NCBI GenBank assembly: GCA_038259455.1
Contig: JBBSOT010000264.1
Coordinates: 1 to 7,213, forward strand
Source of the DNA: CAMYMG01 sp038259455
Lineage (GTDB): Bacteria > Pseudomonadota > Alphaproteobacteria > Rhizobiales > Rhizobiaceae
Length of the DNA: 7,213 bases
Reading direction: 5' to 3'
The position numbers were made by a program, and so were the translations under genes. Below are positions 1 through 6,696 of this stretch, in pieces (within the stretch, counting starts at the first letter, position 1; the number at the start of each line of letters is the position of its first letter). Under the pieces are notes generated by a model, which saw only the letters and a program-made list of their open reading frames with translations, made no database searches and was not told where the DNA came from.

Positions 1-992
1 GAGCCATCCTTGATGGCCTTTTCCTTCTCGGCCACCATGGCCATGGCTTCTGCCGGTACCTTGCCCTCGAAAGTGCCGAGCGGCGCCAGGGAACAGCCGC
101 CCTCCTTCATGAACGAGTAGACACCGTAATCAGCCGCCTTGAAGGTGCCGGCCTTGACCTCCGCGATCGCCTTGTCCAGCGTCGGCTCGAAATGCCAGAG
201 CGCCGACGCGACGACGGTTTCGGGGTAGTCGGCCTGCGTGTCGATGACATTGCCGATGGCCAGAACGTTCTTTTCCTTGGCTGCATCCGAGACGCCGAAA
301 CGCTCGGCGTACATGATGTCGGCGCCGCCATCGATCTGTGCAAAGGCGGTCTCCTTTGCCTTGGGCGGGTCGAACCAGGAGCCGATGAAGGCGACCTGGA
401 ATTTCGCCTCTGGCGCCGTCTCCTTCACGCCTGCCATGAAGGCATGCATCAGGCGATTGACTTCGGGAATCGGAAAGCCGCCGACCATACCGATGTTGCC
501 GGTCTTGGTCATGGCGCCGGCAATGATGCCGCTTAGATATGAGGCATCCTGGATATAATTGTCGAACACCGCGAAATTCGGGTTCTTGTCATCCGGCTTG
601 AACGAAGAGCCCATCAAGAATGCTGTTTCGGGATAGTCGGCAGCCACGCTGCGGGCAGCCTCCTCGACACCGAACACCTCGCCCAGGATCAGCTTGTTGC
701 CGGCCTCGGCATACTCACGCATGACGCGCTCATAGTCGGTATTCGATACGTTTTCTGTTGCGACATACTCAATATCGCCGCGTTCCTTGGCAGCATTCGC
801 CGCCTTGTGGATACGGCTCACCCACTGCTGCTCGAAGGGAACCGTATAAATGGCTGCCACCTTCAGTTTTTCCTGGGCAAACAGGTTCGAAGAGCCGCCG
901 ATTGCAGCAAGCGCTGCGATGGCGCCACCAGCCTTCAGCACCTGCCGTCGCGAAAAGTTCAGATCTACCGTAAAAATGCGATTTCTGGGCAT
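1..992 (-). CDS. BMP-family ABC transporter substrate-binding protein (3' partial), Tat-exported
   Basis: This is the periplasmic binding component of a BMP/PnrA-like ABC importer; characterised members bind purine nucleosides. Reading frame is open from the ATG at 992-990 to the left edge, giving 330 residues without a stop; family members are usually about 350-360, so roughly the last 20-30 are missing. Residues 14-20 read SRRQVLK, a twin-arginine (Tat) motif, followed by an Ala/Gly-rich hydrophobic stretch and a likely cleavage site after LFA at residue 39. The mature part opens with the family's first beta strand (KLKVAAIYTVPF) and later shows NVSNTDYERVMREYA, LILGEVFG and a GNIGMVGGFPIPEVNR stretch typical of BMP proteins. 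A good ribosome binding site (AGAGGTG on the minus strand, 1007-1001) lies 8 bases from the ATG. The cognate ATPase and two permeases would be expected to the left, outside the window. Substrate is inferred only at family level. Confidence 0.93.
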   Translation of the reverse strand, partial: MPRNRIFTVDLNFSRRQVLKAGGAIAALAAIGGSSNLFAQEKLKVAAIYTVPFEQQWVSRIHKAANAAKERGDIEYVATENVSNTDYERVMREYAEAGNKLILGEVFGVEEAARSVAADYPETAFLMGSSFKPDDKNPNFAVFDNYIQDASYLSGIIAGAMTKTGNIGMVGGFPIPEVNRLMHAFMAGVKETAPEAKFQVAFIGSWFDPPKAKETAFAQIDGGADIMYAERFGVSDAAKEKNVLAIGNVIDTQADYPETVVASALWHFEPTLDKAIAEVKAGTFKAADYGVYSFMKEGGCSLAPLGTFEGKVPAEAMAMVAEKEKAIKDG

Positions 993-1047
993 AGTTTGAC
1001 CACCTCTGGTTGGCACAGGTTCGGGGTGAGTCCCGCCCTGATTTTTT

Positions 1048-1066
1048 TATCGTTTGGTCAACGATA
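1048..1066. promoter_or_regulatory. Perfect inverted repeat, candidate operator
   Basis: TATCGTT, a five-base centre TGGTC, and AACGATA form two perfect 7-base arms. It lies 56 bases upstream of the BMP start and about 160 bases upstream of the exporter start. A T run precedes it on the plus strand and therefore an A run follows it on the minus strand, so it does not have the layout of an intrinsic terminator in either direction. A dimeric regulator's binding site is the more natural reading, but no regulator gene is in the window and its family cannot be named. Confidence 0.45.
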
Positions 1067-1178
1067 GGCGAATTCCTGAAAGCGAGCAATCGGCGCAACT
1101 GGTCAATTCAGCAATAAGTCGACGCGCGATGACGCATGGCAGGAGCGAGGTTTCGACCGTGACTTGCCAGATTTGATC

Positions 1179-1184
1179 CTATAT
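1179..1184 (+). promoter_or_regulatory. Possible -10 element for the ABC exporter gene
   Basis: CTATAT matches the -10 consensus described for rhizobial housekeeping sigma factor promoters (CTTGAC-N17-CTATAT). It lies about 40 bases upstream of the GTG start, a sensible leader length. The expected -35 position, around 1155-1162, has only a poor match; the better-looking CTTGCC at 1163-1168 is only 10 bases from the -10 and is too close to serve. The call therefore rests on one hexamer. Confidence 0.28.
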
Positions 1185-1224
1185 AGCCCCCACTTCGCGC
1201 TTCCTACGCCGCAGGACCCTACAC

Positions 1225-2982
1225 GTGCTCAAATTCTTCCGCTCGTCCGCCAACCAGCGCCTGATTGGCCGTCTACTTTCGGAGTCATTTCGAAAACACG
1301 CACCAGCCTACGGCGTCGCGATCATAGCCATGCTGGTCGTCGCTGCCATGACCGGCGCAAGCGCCTGGATCATGCGCGACGTCACCAATGAATTCGTGAT
1401 CTCCAAAGACATCAACACGATCTACATGATCGCTGGTGCGGTGGCCGGCATTTTCATCGTCAAGGGAATCGCGACCTACATCCAGGCACTGTTCCTCAGC
1501 CGCGCCGGCAACAGCATCATCGCCGACCGCCAGCGCAGGACCTACGACCGGATCCTCAGCCATGGAATTGAGTTCTATCACGCCTATTCGTCGTCCGACC
1601 TTATCATCCGGCTGACGCAGAGCGCTCAGGCCGCGCGATCGGTGGTCGACGTCATCGTCACATCCTTTGTTCGTGATCTTTTCTCGTTGCTGGGGCTGGT
1701 CGCGGTGATGTTCATCCAGCAGCCGCTGATGTCGCTGATTGCGTTTGTCTTCGGACCTGTCGCAATCTTCCTGGTCAATCGCCTGCTCAAGCGCGCGCGA
1801 CGCTACATGGAGATGCAATTCCTGTCGGTCGCGAAAATCGTGAAGGTCATGCAGGAAACGGTTTTCGGCGTGCGCATTGTTAAGTCGTTCAATCTCGAGA
1901 CGACGATGCGTACGCAAATGAACGATGCGGTTACCGACCTGGAGCATCGCGCCAACAGCATCGCAGCCATTGAAGCGGTGACCAGCCCGATCATGGAAAC
2001 GCTGGCCGGCCTGGCGATCGCCGGGGTGATCCTGCTTTCGGGTTACATGATCGTCCAGGGTGGCTATTCGCCGGGCTCGATCATGTCCTTCATTACCGCG
2101 TTGCTGCTTGCGTACGAACCGGCGAAGCGCCTGGCGCGCACGCGCGTGGCGCTCGAGAAGGGCATGGTCGGCGTCCGCATGATGTACGAGATAACCGACC
2201 GGCCGCTGAGTCTGATTGAGGTTCCCGACGCCAAGCCGCTCAACCAGGGCCCCGGCGAGATCAGGTTCGAAGATGTGAGCTTTTCCTACCGCGACGACGA
2301 AGCGGTCTTGAGCGGGCTCAACCTGGTTTTTCCAGCTGGACAGATGACGGCGCTGGTCGGCGCTTCGGGTGGCGGCAAGTCGACTGTGCTCAACCTGATC
2401 ATGCGCCTTTACGATCCCGACAGCGGTCGGGTGCTGTTCGATGGCGAGGACATAAAACAGACGACGATGCATTCGCTGCGCGAGCGCATTTCCTATGTCA
2501 GCCAGGACACGTTCCTGTTCTCGGACACGATCATGTACAATATCCGCATGGGTCGCCAGGACGCCACCGATGACGAAGTGATCGCCGCAGCGAAGGCTGC
2601 CAATGCACATGAATTCATCCTGGCAACGACGGACGGCTACCAGACGGAAATCGGCGAGAACGGCGTTTTCCTTTCAGGTGGCCAGAGGCAGCGCCTGTCG
2701 ATAGCCCGCGCCATGCTGCGCCAGTCGCAGATCCTGTTGCTCGACGAAGCGACAAGTGCGCTCGACGCGGAATCGGAAGCCCTGTTCCGCGATGCGCTGG
2801 AGCATCTGAAGGAAGGTCGCACGACGATCGCCATCGCGCACCGGCTTTCCACTGTCCATCAGGCCAATAACATCATCGTGATGGAAGCTGGCAGAGCAGT
2901 CGAGCAGGGCACCCACAAGGATCTCCTGAGTCGCACCGACGGTGCATACCGCAAGCTCTACGATTTCCAGTTGATGCCGTGA
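1225..2982 (+). CDS. MsbA-like ABC exporter, fused membrane and ATPase domains
   Basis: A 585-residue half-transporter that should work as a homodimer in the inner membrane and export a lipid, glycolipid, peptide or drug using ATP. Residues about 25-310 form the type I exporter membrane domain with roughly six hydrophobic helices (near 29-49, 65-85, 140-160, 165-187, 250-275 and 280-300). The ATPase domain follows: A-loop Tyr355, Walker A GASGGGKST at 379-387, Q-loop Gln427, signature LSGGQ at 483-487, Walker B ILLLDE with catalytic Glu508, D-loop SALD at 511-514 and H-loop His539. All catalytic residues are intact. The start is GTG, chosen because AGGA at 1213-1216 sits 8 bases upstream and because the next in-frame ATG, around residue 36, would cut into the first helix. 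Length is normal for MsbA/LmrA-type proteins (about 570-600). The substrate cannot be read from the sequence; MsbA (lipid A) is the closest well-known model, but alphaproteobacteria carry many paralogues. Confidence 0.95.
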   Translation: MLKFFRSSANQRLIGRLLSESFRKHAPAYGVAIIAMLVVAAMTGASAWIMRDVTNEFVISKDINTIYMIAGAVAGIFIVKGIATYIQALFLSRAGNSIIADRQRRTYDRILSHGIEFYHAYSSSDLIIRLTQSAQAARSVVDVIVTSFVRDLFSLLGLVAVMFIQQPLMSLIAFVFGPVAIFLVNRLLKRARRYMEMQFLSVAKIVKVMQETVFGVRIVKSFNLETTMRTQMNDAVTDLEHRANSIAAIEAVTSPIMETLAGLAIAGVILLSGYMIVQGGYSPGSIMSFITALLLAYEPAKRLARTRVALEKGMVGVRMMYEITDRPLSLIEVPDAKPLNQGPGEIRFEDVSFSYRDDEAVLSGLNLVFPAGQMTALVGASGGGKSTVLNLIMRLYDPDSGRVLFDGEDIKQTTMHSLRERISYVSQDTFLFSDTIMYNIRMGRQDATDDEVIAAAKAANAHEFILATTDGYQTEIGENGVFLSGGQRQRLSIARAMLRQSQILLLDEATSALDAESEALFRDALEHLKEGRTTIAIAHRLSTVHQANNIIVMEAGRAVEQGTHKDLLSRTDGAYRKLYDFQLMP

Positions 2983-3040
2983 CGTTGAAGACACAATAGG
3001 TGGTCTACCAATGAGCGGTCTGCCCGTTCGGCCGCAATAG

Positions 3041-3064
3041 TAACTGTCTGGCCGCGACAGGTTA
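3041..3064 (+). other. Hairpin between exporter and dipeptidase genes
   Basis: TAACTGTC (3041-3048) pairs with GACA (3056-3059) and GTTA (3061-3064), with one bulged G at 3060 and a 7-base loop TGGCCGC. It lies in the 137-base gap, 58 bases after the exporter stop and 55 bases before the dipeptidase start. No U run follows, so it is not a standard intrinsic terminator. It may be an mRNA processing or stability element, or partly isolate the dipeptidase pair from exporter transcription. Confidence 0.35.
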
Positions 3065-3119
3065 TGGCAGTACGACCATATCGGCGCGTGATCCGCGATC
3101 TGTTTACCGGGAGAGCCTC

Positions 3120-4244
3120 ATGCAGACGGTTTTCGACGGCCACAATGATGTTCTCTCCAGGCTCTGGAAGCATGCCGCCAGGGGCGGCGATCCCGTGGCC
3201 GAATTCATCAGTGGCTCAGCCAGCATGGGGCTTGCCGGCGTGGGTGCCGGACATATCGACATGCAGCGCGCCAAAGCAGGCGGACTGGCCGGCGGGCTTT
3301 GTGCCATCTACATCAGTTCAGGAAAATCCGTCCCGATAGAGCCGGACAGCAGGGGTCACCACGCGACGCCGTTGGCCAAGCCGCTGGAGCGCTCGCCCTC
3401 CCTGGATCTTGCACTCGACATGGCGGCCATCGCACTGCGCATCGAACGTGCGGGTGGCTGGAACATCTGCCGCAACAGCACGGATATCGCCGCTGCCCTG
3501 TCGGACGGGAAGTTCGCCGCTGTGCTCCACATGGAAGGGTGCGAGCCAATCGACGCCGATCTTGCGGCACTCGAGATGTTTTATGCGGCCGGCCTGCGCT
3601 CCCTGGGACCCGTCTGGAGCCGCAACAACATCTTCGGGCATGGCGTTCCTTTTGCCTATCCAGCGAATCCTGACTGCGGGCCCGGCCTGACCGACGCCGG
3701 CCGGCGGCTGATTGTTGCCTGCAACCGAATGGGCATCATGATCGACCTAGCGCACATCACCGAAAAGGGTTTCTGGGACGTCGCGCAATTGTCGGACCAG
3801 CCTCTGGTGGCTAGCCATTCGAACGTCCATGCAATCACGCCGGTGGCACGCAATCTGACGGACCGGCAACTCGATGCGATCGGCGAACGCAAAGGGCTGG
3901 TTGGCCTGAACTTCGCTGTCGGCATGCTGCGTCCCGACGGGCAGGAGGATACGAACACGCCTGTTTCGGACATGATCCGCCATATCGATTATCTGGTCGA
4001 CAGGATGGGCATCGAGTGCGTGGCGATCGGGTCGGACTTCGATGGCGCACCGATACCGGCCGAGATTGGCGACGCGAGCGGGCTCCAGAAGCTCATTGTG
4101 GCCCTACAAGGCGCCGGGTATGGTGAGGCGGATCTGGCGAAAATCTGCCGCGACAACTGGCTCAGAGTTCTTGCCTCAGCGTGGCACGAGCCAATAAAGA
4201 CCCCAGAAAAAACAATAGCATCAACGCAGACAGAGAGCCGGTAG
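3120..4244 (+). CDS. Membrane-dipeptidase family protein (peptidase family M19)
   Basis: A 374-residue zinc dipeptidase of the M19 (renal dipeptidase) family, which hydrolyses dipeptides, including some with a D-residue at the C-terminal side, and in some members beta-lactams. The binuclear metal ligands of the family are visible: His8 and Asp10 in DGHND, the bridging Glu139 in LHMEG, His212 in DLAH and His233 in SHSN; Asp306 in IGSDFDG matches the conserved catalytic-site aspartate. The protein begins almost directly with the first metal motif, so there is no signal peptide or lipid-anchor region and it should be cytoplasmic despite the family name. ATG at 3120 is supported by GGGAG at 3109-3113, six bases upstream. 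Its stop is 4 bases before the start of the peptide-type binding protein, which supports a role in using imported peptides. Length is normal for bacterial members (about 330-400). Exact substrate preference is unknown. Confidence 0.95.
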   Translation: MQTVFDGHNDVLSRLWKHAARGGDPVAEFISGSASMGLAGVGAGHIDMQRAKAGGLAGGLCAIYISSGKSVPIEPDSRGHHATPLAKPLERSPSLDLALDMAAIALRIERAGGWNICRNSTDIAAALSDGKFAAVLHMEGCEPIDADLAALEMFYAAGLRSLGPVWSRNNIFGHGVPFAYPANPDCGPGLTDAGRRLIVACNRMGIMIDLAHITEKGFWDVAQLSDQPLVASHSNVHAITPVARNLTDRQLDAIGERKGLVGLNFAVGMLRPDGQEDTNTPVSDMIRHIDYLVDRMGIECVAIGSDFDGAPIPAEIGDASGLQKLIVALQGAGYGEADLAKICRDNWLRVLASAWHEPIKTPEKTIASTQTESR

Positions 4245-4248
4245 ATCG

Positions 4249-5889
4249 ATGATGGGAACGATGAAAGACCAATTCCGCCTGATGCTTGCAGGGGCGGCAA
4301 TGTCGGCTCTGTTTTTTGCTGCGGCCCCGGCCGTAGCCGAAACGCCAGCCGATACGCTGGTGCAGGCCTTGGCGATCGACGACATCACCACCATGGATCC
4401 GGCCGAAGCTTTCGAGCACAGCGCCGGCGAGATAACCGGAAACACGTATGACACGCTCGTAAGTCTCGACGTGACCGATACGTCAAATGTGGTGGGGGGC
4501 GTGGCCGAAAGCTGGTCGGTCTCAGACGACGGACTGACCTACACGTTCAATCTGAAATCCGGCATCACCTTTGCGTCGGAAAATCCGATTACCGCCGAGG
4601 ATGTTGCGTGGTCGATCGAGCGCGTCATCAAGCTCAACAAGAGCCCTGCTTTCGTCCTCCAGCAACTAGGACTGACTGGCGACAATGTGGCTGACAATGC
4701 CAAGGCCGTCGATCCCGAGACCTTCGTTCTCAGTGTCGACAAGCCTTACGCCCCGAGCTTCGTGGTGAACTGTCTGGCCGCAACGGTCGCCTCGGTTGTC
4801 GACAGCGTGGTGGTCAAGCAGCACTTGGTAGCGGTGACGGCGCGCGCCGACTACAAATACGACAGTGATTTCGGCAATGAGTGGCTGAAGACCAACTCCG
4901 CGGGATCCGGGCCGTTCTCAATGCGTGACTGGCGCGCCAATGAACTCGTGACGCTCGAGCGCAACGACAATTACTACGGCGAGAAAGCCAAGCTTCAGCG
5001 CGTGATCTACCGACACGTGAAGGACAGCGCCGATCAGCGGCAGATGCTCGAAGCCGGTGACATCGACGTCGCACGCAACCTGGAACCCGAAGACCTGGAG
5101 GCCGTTTCGACCAATGCCGACCTGGCTACGACAAGTGCCCCGAAGGGCACGATCTACTATGTCGGCCTCAACCAGAAGAATCCGAATCTGGCCAAGCCGG
5201 AAGTGCGCGAAGCCTTCAAACATCTCGTCGACTATGACGGGATCGGCGGAACGCTGATGAAGGGGATCGGCGAAATCCACCAGACCTTCCTTCCAGTCGG
5301 CATGCTGGGTGCTACCAACGACAACCCCTACACATTCGACGTGGGAAAAGCCAAGGAACTACTCGACAAGGCCGGGTTGAAGGAAGGCTTTTCGGTCTCA
5401 ATGGATGTGCGCAACGCGGAACCCGTTACTGCTCTTGCGGACTCCTTGAAGAAGTCTCTCAGCGAAGCCGGCATCATGGTCGAGATCATTCCAGGCGGCG
5501 GCAAGCAGACCCTGAGCAAATACCGTGCCCGCGATCACGACATGTATATCGGACAGTGGGATGTCGACTACTGGGACCCGCACGCCAACGCCGAAACCTT
5601 CACCAACAATCCCGACAATGGCGACAATTCAACCTTCAAGACGCTTGCCTGGCGCAATGCCTGGGACATACCTGAGTTGACGGTCGAGACCAACGCTGCG
5701 CTGCTTGAACGCGACAAGGACAAGCGAGCCGAAATCTACCGCAAGCTGCAGACGACGGTTCTGGAGACAAGTCCGTTCGTGATCATCCTGCAGCAGAGCG
5801 AAGTCGCCGGCCTGCGCAGGGCCGTGGAAAACTACAGGCTGGGGCCGACATTCGACACCAATTTCCTGGCCGGCGTGTCCAAGAACTGA
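4249..5889 (+). CDS. ABC transporter substrate-binding protein, family 5 (dipeptide/oligopeptide type)
   Basis: A 546-residue periplasmic solute-binding protein of the DppA/OppA family (SBP_bac_5). Residues 1-30 form a Sec signal peptide with a hydrophobic core and an APAVA site before Glu31. The family's N-terminal features follow: a TMDPAEAFEH stretch, AESW, LKSGITFASENPITAEDVAWS near 102-122, then SGPF, RNDNYYG and, in the C-terminal lobe, DVDYWDPHANAE at 438-449. The family binds peptides, but also nickel, haem, opines, sugars and glutathione, so peptide specificity is inferred mainly from the dipeptidase 4 bases upstream. Three in-frame ATGs (4249, 4252, 4261) give the same mature protein; no strong ribosome binding site precedes any of them, which fits translational coupling to the upstream gene. 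Unusually for the family, no permease or ATPase gene follows: after the stop come 240 non-coding bases and an unrelated small gene. No truncation or frameshift was seen. Confidence 0.95.
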   Translation: MMGTMKDQFRLMLAGAAMSALFFAAAPAVAETPADTLVQALAIDDITTMDPAEAFEHSAGEITGNTYDTLVSLDVTDTSNVVGGVAESWSVSDDGLTYTFNLKSGITFASENPITAEDVAWSIERVIKLNKSPAFVLQQLGLTGDNVADNAKAVDPETFVLSVDKPYAPSFVVNCLAATVASVVDSVVVKQHLVAVTARADYKYDSDFGNEWLKTNSAGSGPFSMRDWRANELVTLERNDNYYGEKAKLQRVIYRHVKDSADQRQMLEAGDIDVARNLEPEDLEAVSTNADLATTSAPKGTIYYVGLNQKNPNLAKPEVREAFKHLVDYDGIGGTLMKGIGEIHQTFLPVGMLGATNDNPYTFDVGKAKELLDKAGLKEGFSVSMDVRNAEPVTALADSLKKSLSEAGIMVEIIPGGGKQTLSKYRARDHDMYIGQWDVDYWDPHANAETFTNNPDNGDNSTFKTLAWRNAWDIPELTVETNAALLERDKDKRAEIYRKLQTTVLETSPFVIILQQSEVAGLRRAVENYRLGPTFDTNFLAGVSKN

Positions 5890-6129
5890 CCGGAACGCCA
5901 GTTGAGCGACACAAAAGCTGACAGGTGTGCGAGCGCACGGGTGAGCGCCTGTATGGCGTGTGATCAAGCCGCGCGGCCCTGCCCCGGAACAAGGCCGCTG
6001 CCAGACCGTTTGGCAAACTGAAAATTGCCAGACCGGGCATGGTACCGCATAACGACGCTCACACCCCCTGAAACCGGTGTATTGTGATCGCGCCATTTCG
6101 CAAACTCAGTAAATCAGCAGGAGTTGTCC
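5890..6129. other. Intergenic region after the binding-protein gene
   Basis: These 240 bases contain no convincing ORF. They hold a weak GC hairpin (GCGGCC at 5973-5978 with GGCCGC at 5993-5998, 14-base loop), a better hairpin at 6008-6033 and a direct repeat of TGCCAGACCG (5999-6008 and 6026-6035). Transcription of the dipeptidase and binding-protein pair probably ends here, and the promoter of the DUF2188 gene should lie in its right part, although no clear -35/-10 pair is visible. Confidence 0.5.
6008..6033 (+). terminator. Hairpin downstream of binding-protein gene, possible terminator without U run
   Basis: GTTTGGCAA (6008-6016) pairs with TTGCCAGAC (6025-6033) as nine pairs including one G-U, around the 8-base loop ACTGAAAA. 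It lies about 120 bases after the binding-protein stop. No U run follows, so its role in ending transcription is only suggested by position. Confidence 0.3.
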
Positions 6130-6387
6130 ATGACCAAAGTGACCTACGAGATCGTCGAACACGATGGAGGCTGGGCATACCGGCAAGATGGTACGTTCTC
6201 TGAAACGTTCCGGACGCACGACGACGCGCTGGCAGCGGCCAAGATCGCTGCTGCGGAGCAACAGGTAGCCGGCAAGACCGAAGGCATAAGCTACGAGGAC
6301 AAGGAAGGCCGCTGGCACGGCGAGGTTGCGGCGGGCGACGATCGGCCCGAGGCAGTGGTATCGGACGAAACAAAGAAGTCCAGTTGA
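6130..6387 (+). CDS. DUF2188 domain protein, small and uncharacterised
   Basis: An 85-residue soluble acidic protein. The N-terminal half (residues about 4-45) matches what is known of the DUF2188 family: a strand, then EHDGGWAYRQDG, then SETFRTHDDALAAAKIAA, where a short beta hairpin is followed by an Ala-rich helix. The C-terminal half has a second strand-like stretch (GISYEDKEGRWHGE) and a charged tail ending KKSS. There is no signal peptide or membrane segment. ATG at 6130 is preferred over the TTG at 6124 because CAGGAG at 6118-6123 would abut the TTG but sits 6 bases from the ATG. The gene appears to be alone: 240 bases separate it from the gene before, and it converges with yidC. No function is established for the family; I cannot assign one here. 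Confidence 0.85.
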   Translation: MTKVTYEIVEHDGGWAYRQDGTFSETFRTHDDALAAAKIAAAEQQVAGKTEGISYEDKEGRWHGEVAAGDDRPEAVVSDETKKSS

Positions 6388-6406
6388 TCGCGTGACTTGA
6401 CGGCAA

Positions 6407-6447
6407 ACCGGGGTCCCGGAAGGGACGTCTGCAGGACCCCGGTCCTG
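6407..6447 (+). terminator. GC-rich hairpin set after DUF2188 gene, likely terminator
   Basis: ACCGGGGTCC (6407-6416) and GGACCCCGGT (6434-6443) are perfect 10-base inverted arms with a 17-base loop, starting 20 bases after the DUF2188 stop. Two smaller stems are possible within it: GTCCC-GGAA-GGGAC (6413-6426, GNRA-type loop) and CAGGAC-CCCG-GTCCTG (6432-6447). No U run follows. Position and stability suggest transcription termination or 3' end protection. Confidence 0.5.
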
Positions 6448-6696
6448 TCGAAGGCAGTTCCGACCGCGCGACCCCACCGCGAGGCAGACGATCCAGACCA
6501 AGAAAGCCGACGGGCCTGAGACCGCTGATGGCGGTCGTGTACACTGCTCCGGCAAGGCTGAGCCATTGGCGAAACGACACCGCTGACCTACCGGCAGCAA
6601 TCACCCCAAATGACCGTCAGCCGACATGCTAGCCGTGAGTAGATACGGCAGGTGATACTGATAGTTTCAGGACTGGCAGTGGCTGGCACGGAGCGG

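Larger units (their letters stand above)
993..1224. promoter_or_regulatory. Divergent intergenic region between BMP gene and ABC exporter gene
   Basis: This 232-base region separates two genes that are transcribed away from each other, so it should hold both promoters. It is more AT-rich in places than the flanking genes and includes a run of seven T at 1042-1048. It contains the inverted repeat at 1048-1066 and the heptamer TGGTCAA at 1055-1061 and 1100-1106, with its complement TTGACCA at 996-1002. No convincing -35/-10 pair was found for the BMP gene. No ORF in it looks coding. Confidence 0.6.

Noticed and set aside
192..558. Plus-strand open frames at 192-536 and 238-558
   Set aside because: They lie antisense to the BMP binding protein, whose frame is continuous and recognisable across the whole stretch.
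1042..1066. T run plus inverted repeat as an intrinsic terminator
   Set aside because: On the plus strand the T run precedes the stem, and on the minus strand an A run follows it. Neither gives a stem followed by U, and both flanking genes point away.
769..1098. Minus-strand frame of 109 codons starting upstream of the BMP gene
   Set aside because: It is out of frame with the BMP protein and shows no family features; the BMP frame from 992 has a Tat signal and a good ribosome binding site.
1285..2610. A 441-codon open frame on the minus strand, antisense to the ABC exporter
   Set aside because: Its composition is extreme (very rich in His, Arg, Asp and Gln), which is typical of the mirror of a GC-rich coding frame, and the exporter on the other strand has every family motif.
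5927..5938. GTGCG-AG-CGCAC palindrome as a hairpin
   Set aside because: The two-base loop is too small to form as RNA; it could be a protein site but is unremarkable in GC-rich DNA.
5973..5998. GCGGCC/GGCCGC stem as terminator of the binding-protein gene
   Set aside because: Only six pairs with a 14-base loop and no U run; such a match is easily found by chance in GC-rich DNA.
5629..6096. Minus-strand open frame of 155 codons across the end of the binding-protein gene
   Set aside because: It overlaps the conserved C-terminal part of the binding protein and the intergenic region, with no motif and no gene-like start.
6059..6604. Two long minus-strand frames (6059-6604 and 6106-6600) opposite the DUF2188 gene
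   Set aside because: They are Pro/Arg/Ser-rich without recognisable motifs, have no clear ribosome binding site, and run across hairpins; the plus-strand DUF2188 frame has family sequence and a well-placed ribosome binding site.
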